Assembly (NCBI GenBank): GCA_016714975.1
Contig: JADKBR010000026.1
Span: 62,001-126,000 of the forward strand
Direction: 5' to 3'
Source: Candidatus Dechloromonas phosphorivorans
GTDB lineage: Bacteria; Pseudomonadota; Gammaproteobacteria; Burkholderiales; Rhodocyclaceae
DNA: 64,000 nt
In this document: positions 42,576 through 50,684 of the stretch, in pieces
How the letters are laid out: each line of letters starts with the position of its first letter
Position numbering within the stretch: position 1 is the stretch's first letter
The notes under the pieces: model-generated
The model's input: only the letters and a program-made list of their open reading frames with translations
Databases searched by the model: none
Told to the model about the DNA's origin: nothing
Position numbers and translations under genes: made by a program

Positions 42576-42605
42576 AAAAGGCAAGGATGAGAACTTGCCT
42601 TTTTT
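42576..42605. terminator. bidirectional intrinsic terminator
   Basis: AAAAGGCAAG (42576-42585) pairs fully with CTTGCCTTTT (42594-42603), loop of 8. A T-run follows on the plus strand and an A/T-rich end on the minus. Serves the EAL-like gene and the convergent lipoprotein gene. Confidence 0.88.
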
Positions 42606-42620
42606 GCTTGTTCGCTGCGC

Positions 42621-42857
42621 CTATTTCTTTTCCGGTACCGCGGCAGTGGCTGCCTCGCCAGTCTTGGCAGCTTCGGCCGGCTTCGCCTCTTCAGCGGGCT
42701 TGGGCGTTTCGGGTGCGGCGACTGGTGCCGGTGATCCCGCAGCAGGTGCCGGTGCAGGCGAGGCGGCAGGCGCGGCTGGTGCCGTGGCTTCGTCTTTCTT
42801 CCCGCATGCGGACAATGCGACGACAAGCATGGCGGCAACCAGAAATGAATTTTTCAT
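42621..42857 (-). CDS. small Ala/Pro-rich lipoprotein
   Basis: 78 aa. Lipoprotein signal ending in the lipobox LSAC with C18, then charged GKKDE and a low-complexity tail of Ala, Pro, Glu and Lys (PAAPAASPAPAPAAG, KPAEEAKPAEAAK). Such tails span the periplasm or bind peptidoglycan loosely. No enzymatic domain and no recognised family. It ends at the shared terminator and follows the ssuBC operon on the same strand after 65 bases. Confidence 0.8.
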   Translation of the reverse strand: MKNSFLVAAMLVVALSACGKKDEATAPAAPAASPAPAPAAGSPAPVAAPETPKPAEEAKPAEAAKTGEAATAAVPEKK

Positions 42858-42922
42858 TGCTGTTTTCCTTTTGATTTAGAAAGTCGGACCTCCGATACGG
42901 AAGCCACCTTTGAATTCAAGAT

Positions 42923-43909
42923 TCAGGCAGTCGCCGTCGCCAGGACCACCTCGTTGGACTTGAAAGTGGCCAACACCTCGGCCCCCAGTTCCAATGGCTG
43001 CTCGGCCAGCGAGCGCGTCAGCACCGTCACGGCAACCACGCCGGCCTGTGTAAGGATCTCGACTTCCGAGAGGACGCTGTCAACCAGGATGTCGATCACC
43101 GTTCCGCGAATCTGATTGCGGCTGCTGATCGCCTCGACGGTCATCAGGCGCTTCAGCACCCGGCCCTCGAGGCGGGCAAAGTGCGATTCGCCATGCTCGC
43201 GCGGCCGGGCCAGGCGCACGGGTTCATCGAGCGTGATCCGGCCGTCCTCGATCAGCAGGATACGGTCAGCCAGCGCCACCGCCTCGGACACATCGTGGGT
43301 GACGAGCACGGCGGTGAATTGGTGTTGCCGCCAAATCCGCTCGATCAACCGTTGCATCTCGATCCGGGTCAATGCATCGAGTGCGCCCAGTGGTTCGTCG
43401 AGCAGCAACAGGCGCGGCCGGTGGATCAGCGCCCGCGCCAGCGCCACCCGCTGCCGCTGCCCGCCGGACAGCCGGGTGGGCCATTCGTCGGCACGGTCGG
43501 CCAGGCCGACCTGGGCGAGCACTTCGAGCGCCCGCTCGCGAATTTCCGCTTTCGGTCCGGCAAGGCCCAGGGCGACGTTCTGGATCACGGTGCGCCAGGG
43601 CAACAGCCGCGCATCCTGGAACATCATCCGCACGTCGTCGATCAGGTCGCGCTCCTCGCGCCCGTCGAGCCGGATATTGCCGCCCGATGGGTCGTCGAGG
43701 CCGGCCAGCAGGCGCAGCAAGGTGCTCTTGCCGCAGCCGCTGCGCCCGACGATGGCGACGAATTGCCCGCCGTCGATATCGAGGTCGAGACCATGCAGGA
43801 CCTCGCGCTCGCCGAAGCGCTTGACCAGCCGGGCGATGCCGATACGCAGGCCGCGCGTATCGTCGGCGGCCGCCTTGACCCGATTGAGTTCCGAAGTGTC
43901 GATGTTCAT
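42923..43909 (-). CDS. ssuB: SsuB-type sulfonate ABC ATPase with fused Mop/TOBE domain
   Basis: 328 aa. Residues 20-255 are an SsuB/TauB ATPase: Walker A GRSGCGKST, the Q-loop MMFQDARLLPW, signature LSGGQRQRVALARAL and Walker B LLLLDEPLGALD. Residues 258-328 (MTVEAISSRNQIRGTVIDIL, then VSEVEI-like and LGAEVLATFKSNEVVLA blocks) form a molybdate-binding-like Mop/TOBE domain that ordinary SsuB lacks. The same domain occurs alone in the gene at 44738. The start overlaps the ssuC stop (ATGA). It powers the SsuC permease; the extra domain may sense an oxyanion. Confidence 0.9.
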   Translation of the reverse strand: MNIDTSELNRVKAAADDTRGLRIGIARLVKRFGEREVLHGLDLDIDGGQFVAIVGRSGCGKSTLLRLLAGLDDPSGGNIRLDGREERDLIDDVRMMFQDARLLPWRTVIQNVALGLAGPKAEIRERALEVLAQVGLADRADEWPTRLSGGQRQRVALARALIHRPRLLLLDEPLGALDALTRIEMQRLIERIWRQHQFTAVLVTHDVSEAVALADRILLIEDGRITLDEPVRLARPREHGESHFARLEGRVLKRLMTVEAISSRNQIRGTVIDILVDSVLSEVEILTQAGVVAVTVLTRSLAEQPLELGAEVLATFKSNEVVLATATA

Positions 43910-44697
43910 GTTCCGCTCCCGTAGGCGGTGTTCCAGTTGAGCCAGCGCCGCTCCAGCAGGCGAGCAGCGACGTCGGCGAGCTTGCCGAGCAACGCATAGA
44001 GCAGGATGCCGAGCAGCACGACATCGGTTTGCAGGAATTCCCGGGCGTTCATGGTCATATAGCCGATGCCGGCTTGCGCCGAAATCGTTTCGGCGACGAT
44101 CAGGATCACCCACATGAAGCCGAGCGCGTAGCGGACGCCGACCAGGATAGACGACAGCGCGCCGGGCAGGATGACCTCGCGATACAGCGACCAGCCGGAG
44201 AGGCCATAGCTCCTGCCCATCTCGATCAGGGCCGGGTCGACCGAGCGGATGCCGTGGAAGGTATTGATATAGACGGCGAAGAAGACGCCGAAGGCGATCA
44301 GGAACAGCTTGGCGGTCTCGTCGATTCCGAACCACAGGATCACCAGCGGTATCAGTGCCAGCGGCGGGATGTTCCGAATCATCTGCAGCGTCGTGTCGAG
44401 GGCGATCTCGACCTTGCGGAACGACCCGGTCAGCAGCCCGAGCAACAACCCCAGCCCGCCGCCGATCGCGAAGCCGGTCGTCGCCCGCAGCGCGCTGACC
44501 TTGACGTGTTGCCACAGTTCCCCCGACACTGCCAGCGTCACCCCGGCCTTCACCACGGCCAGCGGCTCCGGCAGGATGCGGACCGAAAGCCAGCCGAAGC
44601 GGGCCGTCGTTTCCCAGACGAGCAGGATGCCGATCGGCACCAGCCAGGGCAGCAGGCCGCTCCATGCCCGCTGCAGAAAACCGTCAAGCGTACCCAT
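43906..44697 (-). CDS. ssuC: SsuC-type sulfonate ABC permease
   Basis: 263 aa with about six membrane spans (LLPWLVPIGILLVWETTARFG near the N-terminus). ARATTGFAIGGGLGLLLG-like and the EAA loop EMGRSYGLSGWSLYREVILPGALSSILVG are those of SsuC/TauC. ATG at 44697. Channel partner of the SsuB-Mop ATPase. No binding protein gene is adjacent; the two SsuA-like proteins at 35677 and 37698 are the candidates. Confidence 0.92.
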   Translation of the reverse strand: MGTLDGFLQRAWSGLLPWLVPIGILLVWETTARFGWLSVRILPEPLAVVKAGVTLAVSGELWQHVKVSALRATTGFAIGGGLGLLLGLLTGSFRKVEIALDTTLQMIRNIPPLALIPLVILWFGIDETAKLFLIAFGVFFAVYINTFHGIRSVDPALIEMGRSYGLSGWSLYREVILPGALSSILVGVRYALGFMWVILIVAETISAQAGIGYMTMNAREFLQTDVVLLGILLYALLGKLADVAARLLERRWLNWNTAYGSGT

Positions 44698-44737
44698 TTC
44701 TTCCACTCCTTGCCTGAATGCCAAAACCGGCGCCCGC

Positions 44738-44953
44738 TTACAGCTTGGCGATCGAGACCTCGGTGGCCTTGACCAGCGCCAGGACCTCGACGCCGGGCCG
44801 GAGCTGCAATTCGCGAACCGAACGCGAGGTGATGACAGAGGTGACAATGCCGAACGGCGTCTCGACATCGACCTCGGAAACCACCGGCCCTTCGACGATT
44901 TCCTTGATTTTTCCCTTGAACTGGTTGCGCGCGTTGATGGACTGGATGGACAT
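44738..44953 (-). CDS. single-domain molbindin (Mop/TOBE) protein
   Basis: 71 aa, one Mop domain: MSIQSINARNQFKGKIKEI, then VVSEVDVETPFGIVTSVITSRSV and LQLRPGVEVLALVKATEVSIAKL. Cytoplasmic molbindins bind molybdate or related oxyanions as hexamers. The sequence matches the C-terminal domain of the SsuB protein encoded two genes downstream. ATG at 44953 has GAGG upstream; the frame is open further but without homology. First gene of the Mop-ssuC-ssuB run. Confidence 0.88.
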   Translation of the reverse strand: MSIQSINARNQFKGKIKEIVEGPVVSEVDVETPFGIVTSVITSRSVRELQLRPGVEVLALVKATEVSIAKL

Positions 44954-45043
44954 GAGCGACCTCGAAACAATTGTAGTTGTTGGGTTATGTGCCCGGCCAT
45001 TGTTGCCGGGTCGGCGCTCACGGAGAAATACCGATTCCTGCGA

Positions 45044-45076
45044 TGCATATAAGAAAACTGCCACGCGAGGTGGCAG
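45044..45076 (-). terminator. intrinsic terminator on the minus strand
   Basis: CTGCCAC and GTGGCAG pair over 7 bases around a short loop; read on the minus strand the hairpin is followed by TTTTCTTAT. It lies in the 326-base gene-free gap 44954-45279 and would stop read-through from the DUF411 gene into the Mop gene. Confidence 0.75.
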
Positions 45077-45242
45077 CCAAAAGATGCAAGTGCGCTGGAG
45101 AGAGTCGGCGCCAGGAACCTGGCGGTCATTGACGCGTCACAAAGTTAACATCGCCACTCGCGAACCAGAACAACATTGTGCTGAACAAACATGTGGCGGG
45201 CACGGGCAGCCATGCGGCTCCAGCCAATGCCATCCCGCAGAA

Positions 45243-45269
45243 GAGAAAGGGCACTTCGGATGAAGCGCC
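45243..45269 (-). terminator. terminator just after the DUF411 gene
   Basis: On the minus strand GGGCGCTTC and GAAGTGCCC pair with one mismatch, followed by TTTCTCTTCT. It lies 11 bases past the stop at 45280. The remainder of the gap shows no gene. Confidence 0.6.
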
Positions 45270-45279
45270 CAGCCTGATA

Positions 45280-45801
45280 TCAATGGCGCGCCCAGATGCT
45301 GGTCGACCCGTCAGGCTTGACCAGCAGCGTATTGAACAGCTCCCGCCTGACCTCGCGCTCGCCGCTGGCGTTGTCGAGCATCGTGCACGCCGTTTCGCAG
45401 GTCGGATTGGACAGTTCCCGGCCCGGCGCCCCGCGCGGCAACCCGGGCACGGCGATACCTCGCGCCCTGGGCCTGTCGCGCAACAGTTCCTGGATGTCCT
45501 CGGCGTAGGCGTGGCCTTCGACGAAGTAACCGCCAACCACTGCCGTATGAACCGATTCGACGGCGACCGGCACCTTGAAGCGTCGCTTGACCGACGCCAT
45601 GTCGGCCGTCTCCTTGTAGACGACGCGAAAGCCGTTGTCGGCCAGATAGCTTCCCCAGTCGATGCAGGCCAGGCAAGGCGATGGCATGTGGATCTCGACC
45701 ACCGGCAGCGGCTCCGTCGCGTCGGCGGCCAGCGCCGCGCCAGCCGCAAACAGCAGCGCCAGCGCCGGCCGCCGCAGCGTCAGTCCCTGACCAGGACCCA
45801 C
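45280..45801 (-). CDS. exported DUF411 protein
   Basis: 173 aa from a GTG at 45801 that overlaps the upstream gene by 22 bases. Hydrophobic signal LALLFAAGAALA, then the DUF411 domain: VVEIHMPSPCLACIDWGSYLADNGF with a CxxC, VPVAVESVHTAVVGGYFVEGHA and IAVPGLPRGAPG. The family is periplasmic, often near copper or other metal genes, and possibly metal-binding. A C-terminal extension holds two further cysteines (NPTCETACTM). Follows a LivK-like binding protein; function not known. Confidence 0.82.
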   Translation of the reverse strand: MGPGQGLTLRRPALALLFAAGAALAADATEPLPVVEIHMPSPCLACIDWGSYLADNGFRVVYKETADMASVKRRFKVPVAVESVHTAVVGGYFVEGHAYAEDIQELLRDRPRARGIAVPGLPRGAPGRELSNPTCETACTMLDNASGEREVRRELFNTLLVKPDGSTSIWARH

Positions 45802-46934
45802 TTGCCGCCCTTCACCGTCATCATCACCCGTGCCCGCTGATCCATGCCGTTGTGGTTCTGCGGCGACATGTTGAAGATGCAGTGCGCCCCAACCACTTCC
45901 CGCGACTGTTCGAGCGCGTCGCGCAGCGCCGCCCGGAACTCCGCCGATCCCGGCCTAGCCTTGGCGAGTGCTTGCGGAATTGCCTTCTGCAGCAGCAAGC
46001 CGGCATCGAAGGTATTGGCGCCAAAGGTCGACATGCTGCCGGCGCCGTACTTGGCCTCGTAAGCCTTGACGTAGCCTTCGGCAACCCCCTTGATCGGATT
46101 GCCTTCCGGCAGCTCGGCGGCCACCAGCATCGGCCCGCCGGCCATCAGCGTGCCTTCGACGGCCTTGCCCCCGAGACGGATGAAGTCGTTGGTCGCCACG
46201 CCGTGGGTCTGGTAGATGCGGCCCTTGTAGCCCTTTTCCTGCAAGCTGACCTCCGGCAGGACGGCGGGGCCGCCGGTGGCGGCGATGAACACCGCGTCGG
46301 GCCCGGCCGAAATCAGCTTGAGGGCCTGACCGGTGACCGACGGATCGGTGCGGTTGAAGCGCTCGCTGGCGACGATGCGGATCCCGGCCTGCTGGGCCAT
46401 CGGCGCGAACACCTTGTACCAGTTCTCGCCGTAGGGATCGTTGAAACCGATGAAGCCGACGCTGCGGATTCCCGCAGCCGTCATGTTGGCCAGCACCGCC
46501 GTGGCGATCAGGTCATCATTCTGGGTCGTCTTGAACACCCACCTCTTTTTGTCGTCCATAGGCTGGATCACTGATGACGAACCCACCGTCGTCAGCAGCG
46601 GCGTCTTCGCCTCGGCGACAAAGTCGAGGATGGCCAGCGCGGCCGGTGTCGTCGTCGGCCCGATCAGCGCGTCGACCTTGTGCTCGGCAAGCAGCTTCCT
46701 GACATTGGTCACGGCACTGGTCGGACCGGACGCGTCGTCGAGCACGATGTACTCCATTTTCTGGCTGCCGATTTCGCTCGGCAGCAGGGCCACCGTGTTC
46801 TTCTGCGGAATGCCGACCTCCGTGGCCGGGCAGGTCGACGAGGCGATGACACCGATCCTGATCTCGGCCCGGGCGACACCCGTGCCGAGCAACAGGCCAA
46901 CAAGCGTCAGGAACATCAAGCGAAGAATCATCAT
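45780..46934 (-). CDS. LivK-like ABC substrate-binding protein
   Basis: 384 aa. Signal peptide at residues 1-23 (GTGVARA/EI), then a type I periplasmic binding fold: IRIGVIASSTCPATEVGIPQKN, VDALIGPTTTPAALAILDFVAEAKTPLLT and FNDPYGENWYKVFAPMAQQAG. Family members bind branched-chain amino acids, amides or other small molecules for LIV-type transporters, but no permease or ATPase gene is adjacent. The IS1595 copy ends 7 bases before the ATG; the ribosome site AGGAGGGG is formed across the junction, so expression is likely altered. Confidence 0.88.
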   Translation of the reverse strand: MMILRLMFLTLVGLLLGTGVARAEIRIGVIASSTCPATEVGIPQKNTVALLPSEIGSQKMEYIVLDDASGPTSAVTNVRKLLAEHKVDALIGPTTTPAALAILDFVAEAKTPLLTTVGSSSVIQPMDDKKRWVFKTTQNDDLIATAVLANMTAAGIRSVGFIGFNDPYGENWYKVFAPMAQQAGIRIVASERFNRTDPSVTGQALKLISAGPDAVFIAATGGPAVLPEVSLQEKGYKGRIYQTHGVATNDFIRLGGKAVEGTLMAGGPMLVAAELPEGNPIKGVAEGYVKAYEAKYGAGSMSTFGANTFDAGLLLQKAIPQALAKARPGSAEFRAALRDALEQSREVVGAHCIFNMSPQNHNGMDQRARVMMTVKGGKWVLVRD

Positions 46935-46941
46935 GGCCCCT

Positions 46942-47986
46942 CCTGATTAGCCACAATGTTCAGCCGCCCTCAAGAATCGCTCTGGACGTGGCGGCGTGAC
47001 GACCGCCGCGACGAGCAGGCGCTTCAAGATGGACGACAAATCGAAGCGACGATTGAAACGATATTGAACTTCGGCAAGATAGCGATGAGCGTATTTGGCA
47101 AAGTCGAAGGCATGATAGGTGCCCGAGTAGGCGGTCTTCAGATTGCCGAGGAAGGTATTGACCGCGCGGAACTGTTCCAGCTTGACACAAGCCGGGCCGC
47201 CGCCGGTCACGACCCTCTCCTGCGTTGCCCCCGATCCCGTGACTGCTTTGAAGCACCAAAGGCCATCCGACACCACGTGCGCCGAGGCGGCCAGCGCCGT
47301 CTTCGCCCATTCGGCAATCGCTTCCTTGGTGAATTCCAGCTTCTTCAGGCAGACCCGCAACGGACCTCCGGTCTCGGTGGTCTCCACCGCAGCGATGAAC
47401 GACACCTTGTTCTCCGAGCCGCGTCCGCTCTTGCCGCCAGGCAGCTCGCCACCGAGATAGGCGTCGTCGATCTCGACCCGCCCATCCAGCTGACGCGACG
47501 CTTCCCGCTCGCTCATGATCTGCATCAACTTGTGCTTGAGCAGCCAGGCAGTCTTGTAACGCACACCCAGATGGCGCTTGAGTTCGAGGGCCGAGACGTT
47601 GTTCTTGGCCTGGGTCAACAGGTGCATGGCCAAGAACCAGGTGGTCAGCGGCAGTTTGGTGGCCTCGAAGATCGTCCCGCACATGACCGTTGTCTGCTCC
47701 CGGCATGCCGAGCACTGCCAGTACGTCAGCCCCTTGCGTTCAAAGGCGCAATGGCGCGTCTCTCCACAGTCGGGGCAGACGAAGCCGTCGGGCCAGCGCA
47801 GCGCCACCACCGCAGCATGGCATTTCTCCTCAGTCCCGTAGCGCTCCATGAACTGCCCCATCGACAAACCCTTCTGAAACTGCACCAGGTTGATTCCCAT
47901 CGCGCATCTCCTTTGCCCAAGATGCGCCCATTTTTCACTTCGACAGGCTCAACACATGAGCCCATTGAACTTTGTGGCTAATCAGG
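46942..47986 (-). mobile_element. IS1595-family insertion sequence, copy 1 (intact)
   Basis: 1045 bases. Ends are inverted repeats of 21 bases with one mismatch, both beginning CCTGATTAGCCACAA and then (t/a)GTTCA. Carries one transposase gene. The flanking 8 bases (TGGCCCCT left, ACAGGCAA right) do not match, so no target duplication is visible. Nearly identical to the copy at 50685-51729, same orientation. Confidence 0.93.
46947..47900 (-). CDS. IS1595-family (ISXO2-like) transposase
   Basis: 317 aa. N-terminal zinc ribbon (CPDCGETRHC...CSAC, about 42-68) and an ISXO2-like DDE domain: EIDDAYLGGE, VVSDGLWCFKAV and the C-terminal HAFDFAKYAHRYLAEVQYRFNRR. The stop codon lies inside the terminal repeat. 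Intact frame, so this copy may be active and could mobilise copy 2. Starts MGINLVQFQKGLSM with AGGAG upstream. Confidence 0.95.
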   Translation of the reverse strand: MGINLVQFQKGLSMGQFMERYGTEEKCHAAVVALRWPDGFVCPDCGETRHCAFERKGLTYWQCSACREQTTVMCGTIFEATKLPLTTWFLAMHLLTQAKNNVSALELKRHLGVRYKTAWLLKHKLMQIMSEREASRQLDGRVEIDDAYLGGELPGGKSGRGSENKVSFIAAVETTETGGPLRVCLKKLEFTKEAIAEWAKTALAASAHVVSDGLWCFKAVTGSGATQERVVTGGGPACVKLEQFRAVNTFLGNLKTAYSGTYHAFDFAKYAHRYLAEVQYRFNRRFDLSSILKRLLVAAVVTPPRPERFLRAAEHCG

Positions 47987-48162
47987 ACAGGCAATCAGTC
48001 AGCATCATCCTGGCCGGTGCGCACATCCTTGTTGCCTGTTGTCGTGTAGACTCTCGGCGAGACCTCGGGCGTTCGCTTGCCCGGTTCGCCGCAGGAACGG
48101 ATCGAGGGCGCATTGCGCGAGGGTTGATGTCTTCGCATCTTTTTTTCCAAGGATGGTGAACA

Positions 48163-49221
48163 ATGACTGCTTCAAGAAACAAAGCACAAGCCGGCGGTTC
48201 GGGTCGGGAACCGGTTCTTGTCGATCTCGCGCTGCAAGGCGGCGGCGCGCATGGCGCCTATACCTGGGGCGTGCTTGACCGGTTGCTCGAAGAGTCCTGG
48301 CTGAGCTACGACGGGATTTCCGGAACCTCCGCAGGCGCCATGAATGCGACGGTCATGGCACACGGTCTGGTCAAGGGCGGCCCCAGGCAAGCTAAGATCG
48401 AACTTGAACGTTTCTGGAAGAAGGTCTCGGAGGCGGCGTTGCTCAGCCCCTTCCGGCGCGGCCCTCTCGAAATACTGACCGGGCAGTGGACGCTCGATTA
48501 TTGTCCCGCCTTCGTGGCGGCCGACATGGCCGCACGCCTCTTCTCGCCCTACACTCTCAACATCGGTGGCGGAAACCCGCTGTACGACATCCTTGTCGAC
48601 TGTGTCGACTTCAGCGCCCTCAGTAACGCGGGCCCGAAACTGTTCGTCACTGCCACCAACGTGCGCACCGGGCGTGGTCGCGTGTTCCGCAACGCGCAAA
48701 TGACCCCCGAGGTCTTGCTCGCTTCCGCGTGTCTGCCAACCATGTTCCAGGCGGTGGAAATCGATGGCGACCCCTACTGGGATGGCGGTTTTGCCGGCAA
48801 CCCGACGATGACGCCGCTGGTCCGCGAATGCGATTCCCACGACACCATCCTGGTCTCGATCAACCCGATCGAACGGCCGGGAACCCCACGCACCCCCATG
48901 GAAATCCAGAACCGCTTGAACGAGATTTCGTTCAATTCACCGCTCGTCAAGGAACTGCGCATGGCGGCGCTCCTGCGGCGGGTGGCCGATCCCGGTTCGG
49001 GCGAGGGAGCCCTGTGGGCGAAGATGCGCATCCATCGCGTCGCTAGCGAACAGGCCCTGCTGGGGCTGGGTTATTCGTCCAAGTTGCTGGCCGAATGGGC
49101 ATTCTTCTGCATGTTGCGCGAGGAAGGGCGGCGCGCCGCAGAGGTTTTCCTGGAAACCCACGGCAATGACGTCGGCGTACGATCGACGCTCGACATCGAC
49201 CGTTTGATCGAGGAGTCGTAG
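48163..49221 (+). CDS. patatin-like phospholipase
   Basis: 352 aa. The patatin oxyanion motif QGGGAHGAY (25-33), nucleophile elbow GTSAG with S56, and the DGG of PYWDGGF supply the Ser-Asp dyad. A C-terminal patatin-associated region (about 220-352) follows. Hydrolyses acyl esters of lipids or perhaps intracellular PHA. No signal peptide, so cytoplasmic. Ends 3 bases before the gntP gene; related loci carry a 3-hydroxybutyrate dehydrogenase as well, absent here. Lies between two IS copies. Confidence 0.92.
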   Translation: MTASRNKAQAGGSGREPVLVDLALQGGGAHGAYTWGVLDRLLEESWLSYDGISGTSAGAMNATVMAHGLVKGGPRQAKIELERFWKKVSEAALLSPFRRGPLEILTGQWTLDYCPAFVAADMAARLFSPYTLNIGGGNPLYDILVDCVDFSALSNAGPKLFVTATNVRTGRGRVFRNAQMTPEVLLASACLPTMFQAVEIDGDPYWDGGFAGNPTMTPLVRECDSHDTILVSINPIERPGTPRTPMEIQNRLNEISFNSPLVKELRMAALLRRVADPGSGEGALWAKMRIHRVASEQALLGLGYSSKLLAEWAFFCMLREEGRRAAEVFLETHGNDVGVRSTLDIDRLIEES

Positions 49222-49224
49222 TCG

Positions 49225-50676
49225 ATGGGGCTGCTGGGAATCATTCTTGGTCTGGCCGTTCTCGTCGGGCTGTCGTTCCGCAGCTGGAGCGTGCTGGTTC
49301 TGGCGCCGCTGGCGGCCATGGTCGCCGCGCTGTTCGCCGGCGATCCGCTGCTGGCGCACTGGACCCAGACTTTCATGGCGGCGGCGGCCGGCTTCGTGGC
49401 CCAGTTCTTCCCGCTCTTCCTGCTCGGGGCCATCTTCGGCAAGCTGATGGACGACAGCGGTTCGGTCAATACGATTGCCCGCTTCATGACCGAAAAGCTG
49501 GGCGCCAAGCGGGCTATCCTGGCGGTCGTGCTGGCCGGTGCGATTGTCACCTACGGCGGCGTCAGTCTCTTCGTCGCGCTGTTCGTGATCGTGCCGATGG
49601 CGCAGGGGCTGTTCCGGACGGCCAACATTCCGAACCGTCTGACGCCCGGGGCCGTTGCCCTGGGCACGATGACCTTCACGATGTCGGCGATGCCGGGCAC
49701 GCCGGCTGTTCAGAACGCGATTCCGATGCCTTTCTTCGGGACGACGCCGTTTGCGGCGCCGGGGCTGGGCCTCATTGCGTCGGCCATCATGTTCGGTTTC
49801 GGCATGTGGTGGCTGAGGCGCGCCGAGCGCAAGGCGCGGCTGGCTGGCGAGGGTTTCGGCGATGTGAGCAGTGCGGTCGAGGCAGCTTGCGACAATCCGG
49901 TCGTTCGTGAGCGGGCGACCAGTTCCAGTGCCTTCGACCCGGCGGAAGTCAAGCGCGGCCACCATAGCCCGGAAGAGCCAGGCGTGCTGATCGCGGCATT
50001 GCCTCTGATCATCGTCGTCCTCGTCAATCTGACGATGTCGATGCTGGTGATTCCGCGCCTCGACACCAGCTTTCTTGCCGAATCGCAATGGGGCGGCATC
50101 ACGATTGCGTCGGTCAGCGGCATCTGGTCGGTCATCGTCGCGTTGATCGTCGCCATTCTGGTGCTGATCGCCCTCAACCGAAATCGCCTGACGGAATTGC
50201 GCGCCTCGGTCGATGCCGGTGCCAACGCCTCAGTGTTGCCCATCATCAGTGTTGCCAGCCTGGTTGGCTTCGGCGCGGTCGTCGCAGCGCTGCCGGCCTT
50301 CGCGGCGGTAGCCGACTGGGTGTTGTCGATGGACGGTGGCCCACTGGTTTCGTTGGCCGTGTCGACCAACGTACTCGCCGCGCTGACCGGCTCGGCCTCG
50401 GGCGGCATGACCATCGCCCTGGAGGCACTGGGGCCGGTCTATCTGCAGATCGCCGCCGAACAAGCTATCGATCCGGCGCTGCTGCATCGCATCGCGGTGA
50501 TCGGTGCCGGCACGCTGGACAGCCTGCCGCACAACGGCGCGGTCATCACGCTGCTGGCGGTTTGCGGCTCGACGCACAGCAAGAGCTATATCGACATAGT
50601 GATGTGCTGCGTTGTCAGCGCGCTGCTCGGCCTCACTGCGGTGATCGTTCTGGGCGGGATGTTCGGCTCGTTCTGA
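49225..50676 (+). CDS. GntP-family permease
   Basis: 483 aa, about 12 membrane spans (LLGIILGLAVLVGLSFRSWSV first). The GAIFGKLMDDSGSVNTIARF and LTGSASGGMTIALEALGP blocks are typical of GntP proton-coupled carriers for gluconate and related hydroxy acids. Co-transcribed with the patatin gene. Association with patatin and PHA genes in betaproteobacteria suggests 3-hydroxybutyrate or a similar acid as substrate; inference. IS copy 2 begins 8 bases past its stop. Confidence 0.92.
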   Translation: MGLLGIILGLAVLVGLSFRSWSVLVLAPLAAMVAALFAGDPLLAHWTQTFMAAAAGFVAQFFPLFLLGAIFGKLMDDSGSVNTIARFMTEKLGAKRAILAVVLAGAIVTYGGVSLFVALFVIVPMAQGLFRTANIPNRLTPGAVALGTMTFTMSAMPGTPAVQNAIPMPFFGTTPFAAPGLGLIASAIMFGFGMWWLRRAERKARLAGEGFGDVSSAVEAACDNPVVRERATSSSAFDPAEVKRGHHSPEEPGVLIAALPLIIVVLVNLTMSMLVIPRLDTSFLAESQWGGITIASVSGIWSVIVALIVAILVLIALNRNRLTELRASVDAGANASVLPIISVASLVGFGAVVAALPAFAAVADWVLSMDGGPLVSLAVSTNVLAALTGSASGGMTIALEALGPVYLQIAAEQAIDPALLHRIAVIGAGTLDSLPHNGAVITLLAVCGSTHSKSYIDIVMCCVVSALLGLTAVIVLGGMFGSF

Positions 50677-50684
50677 AAGTGATT

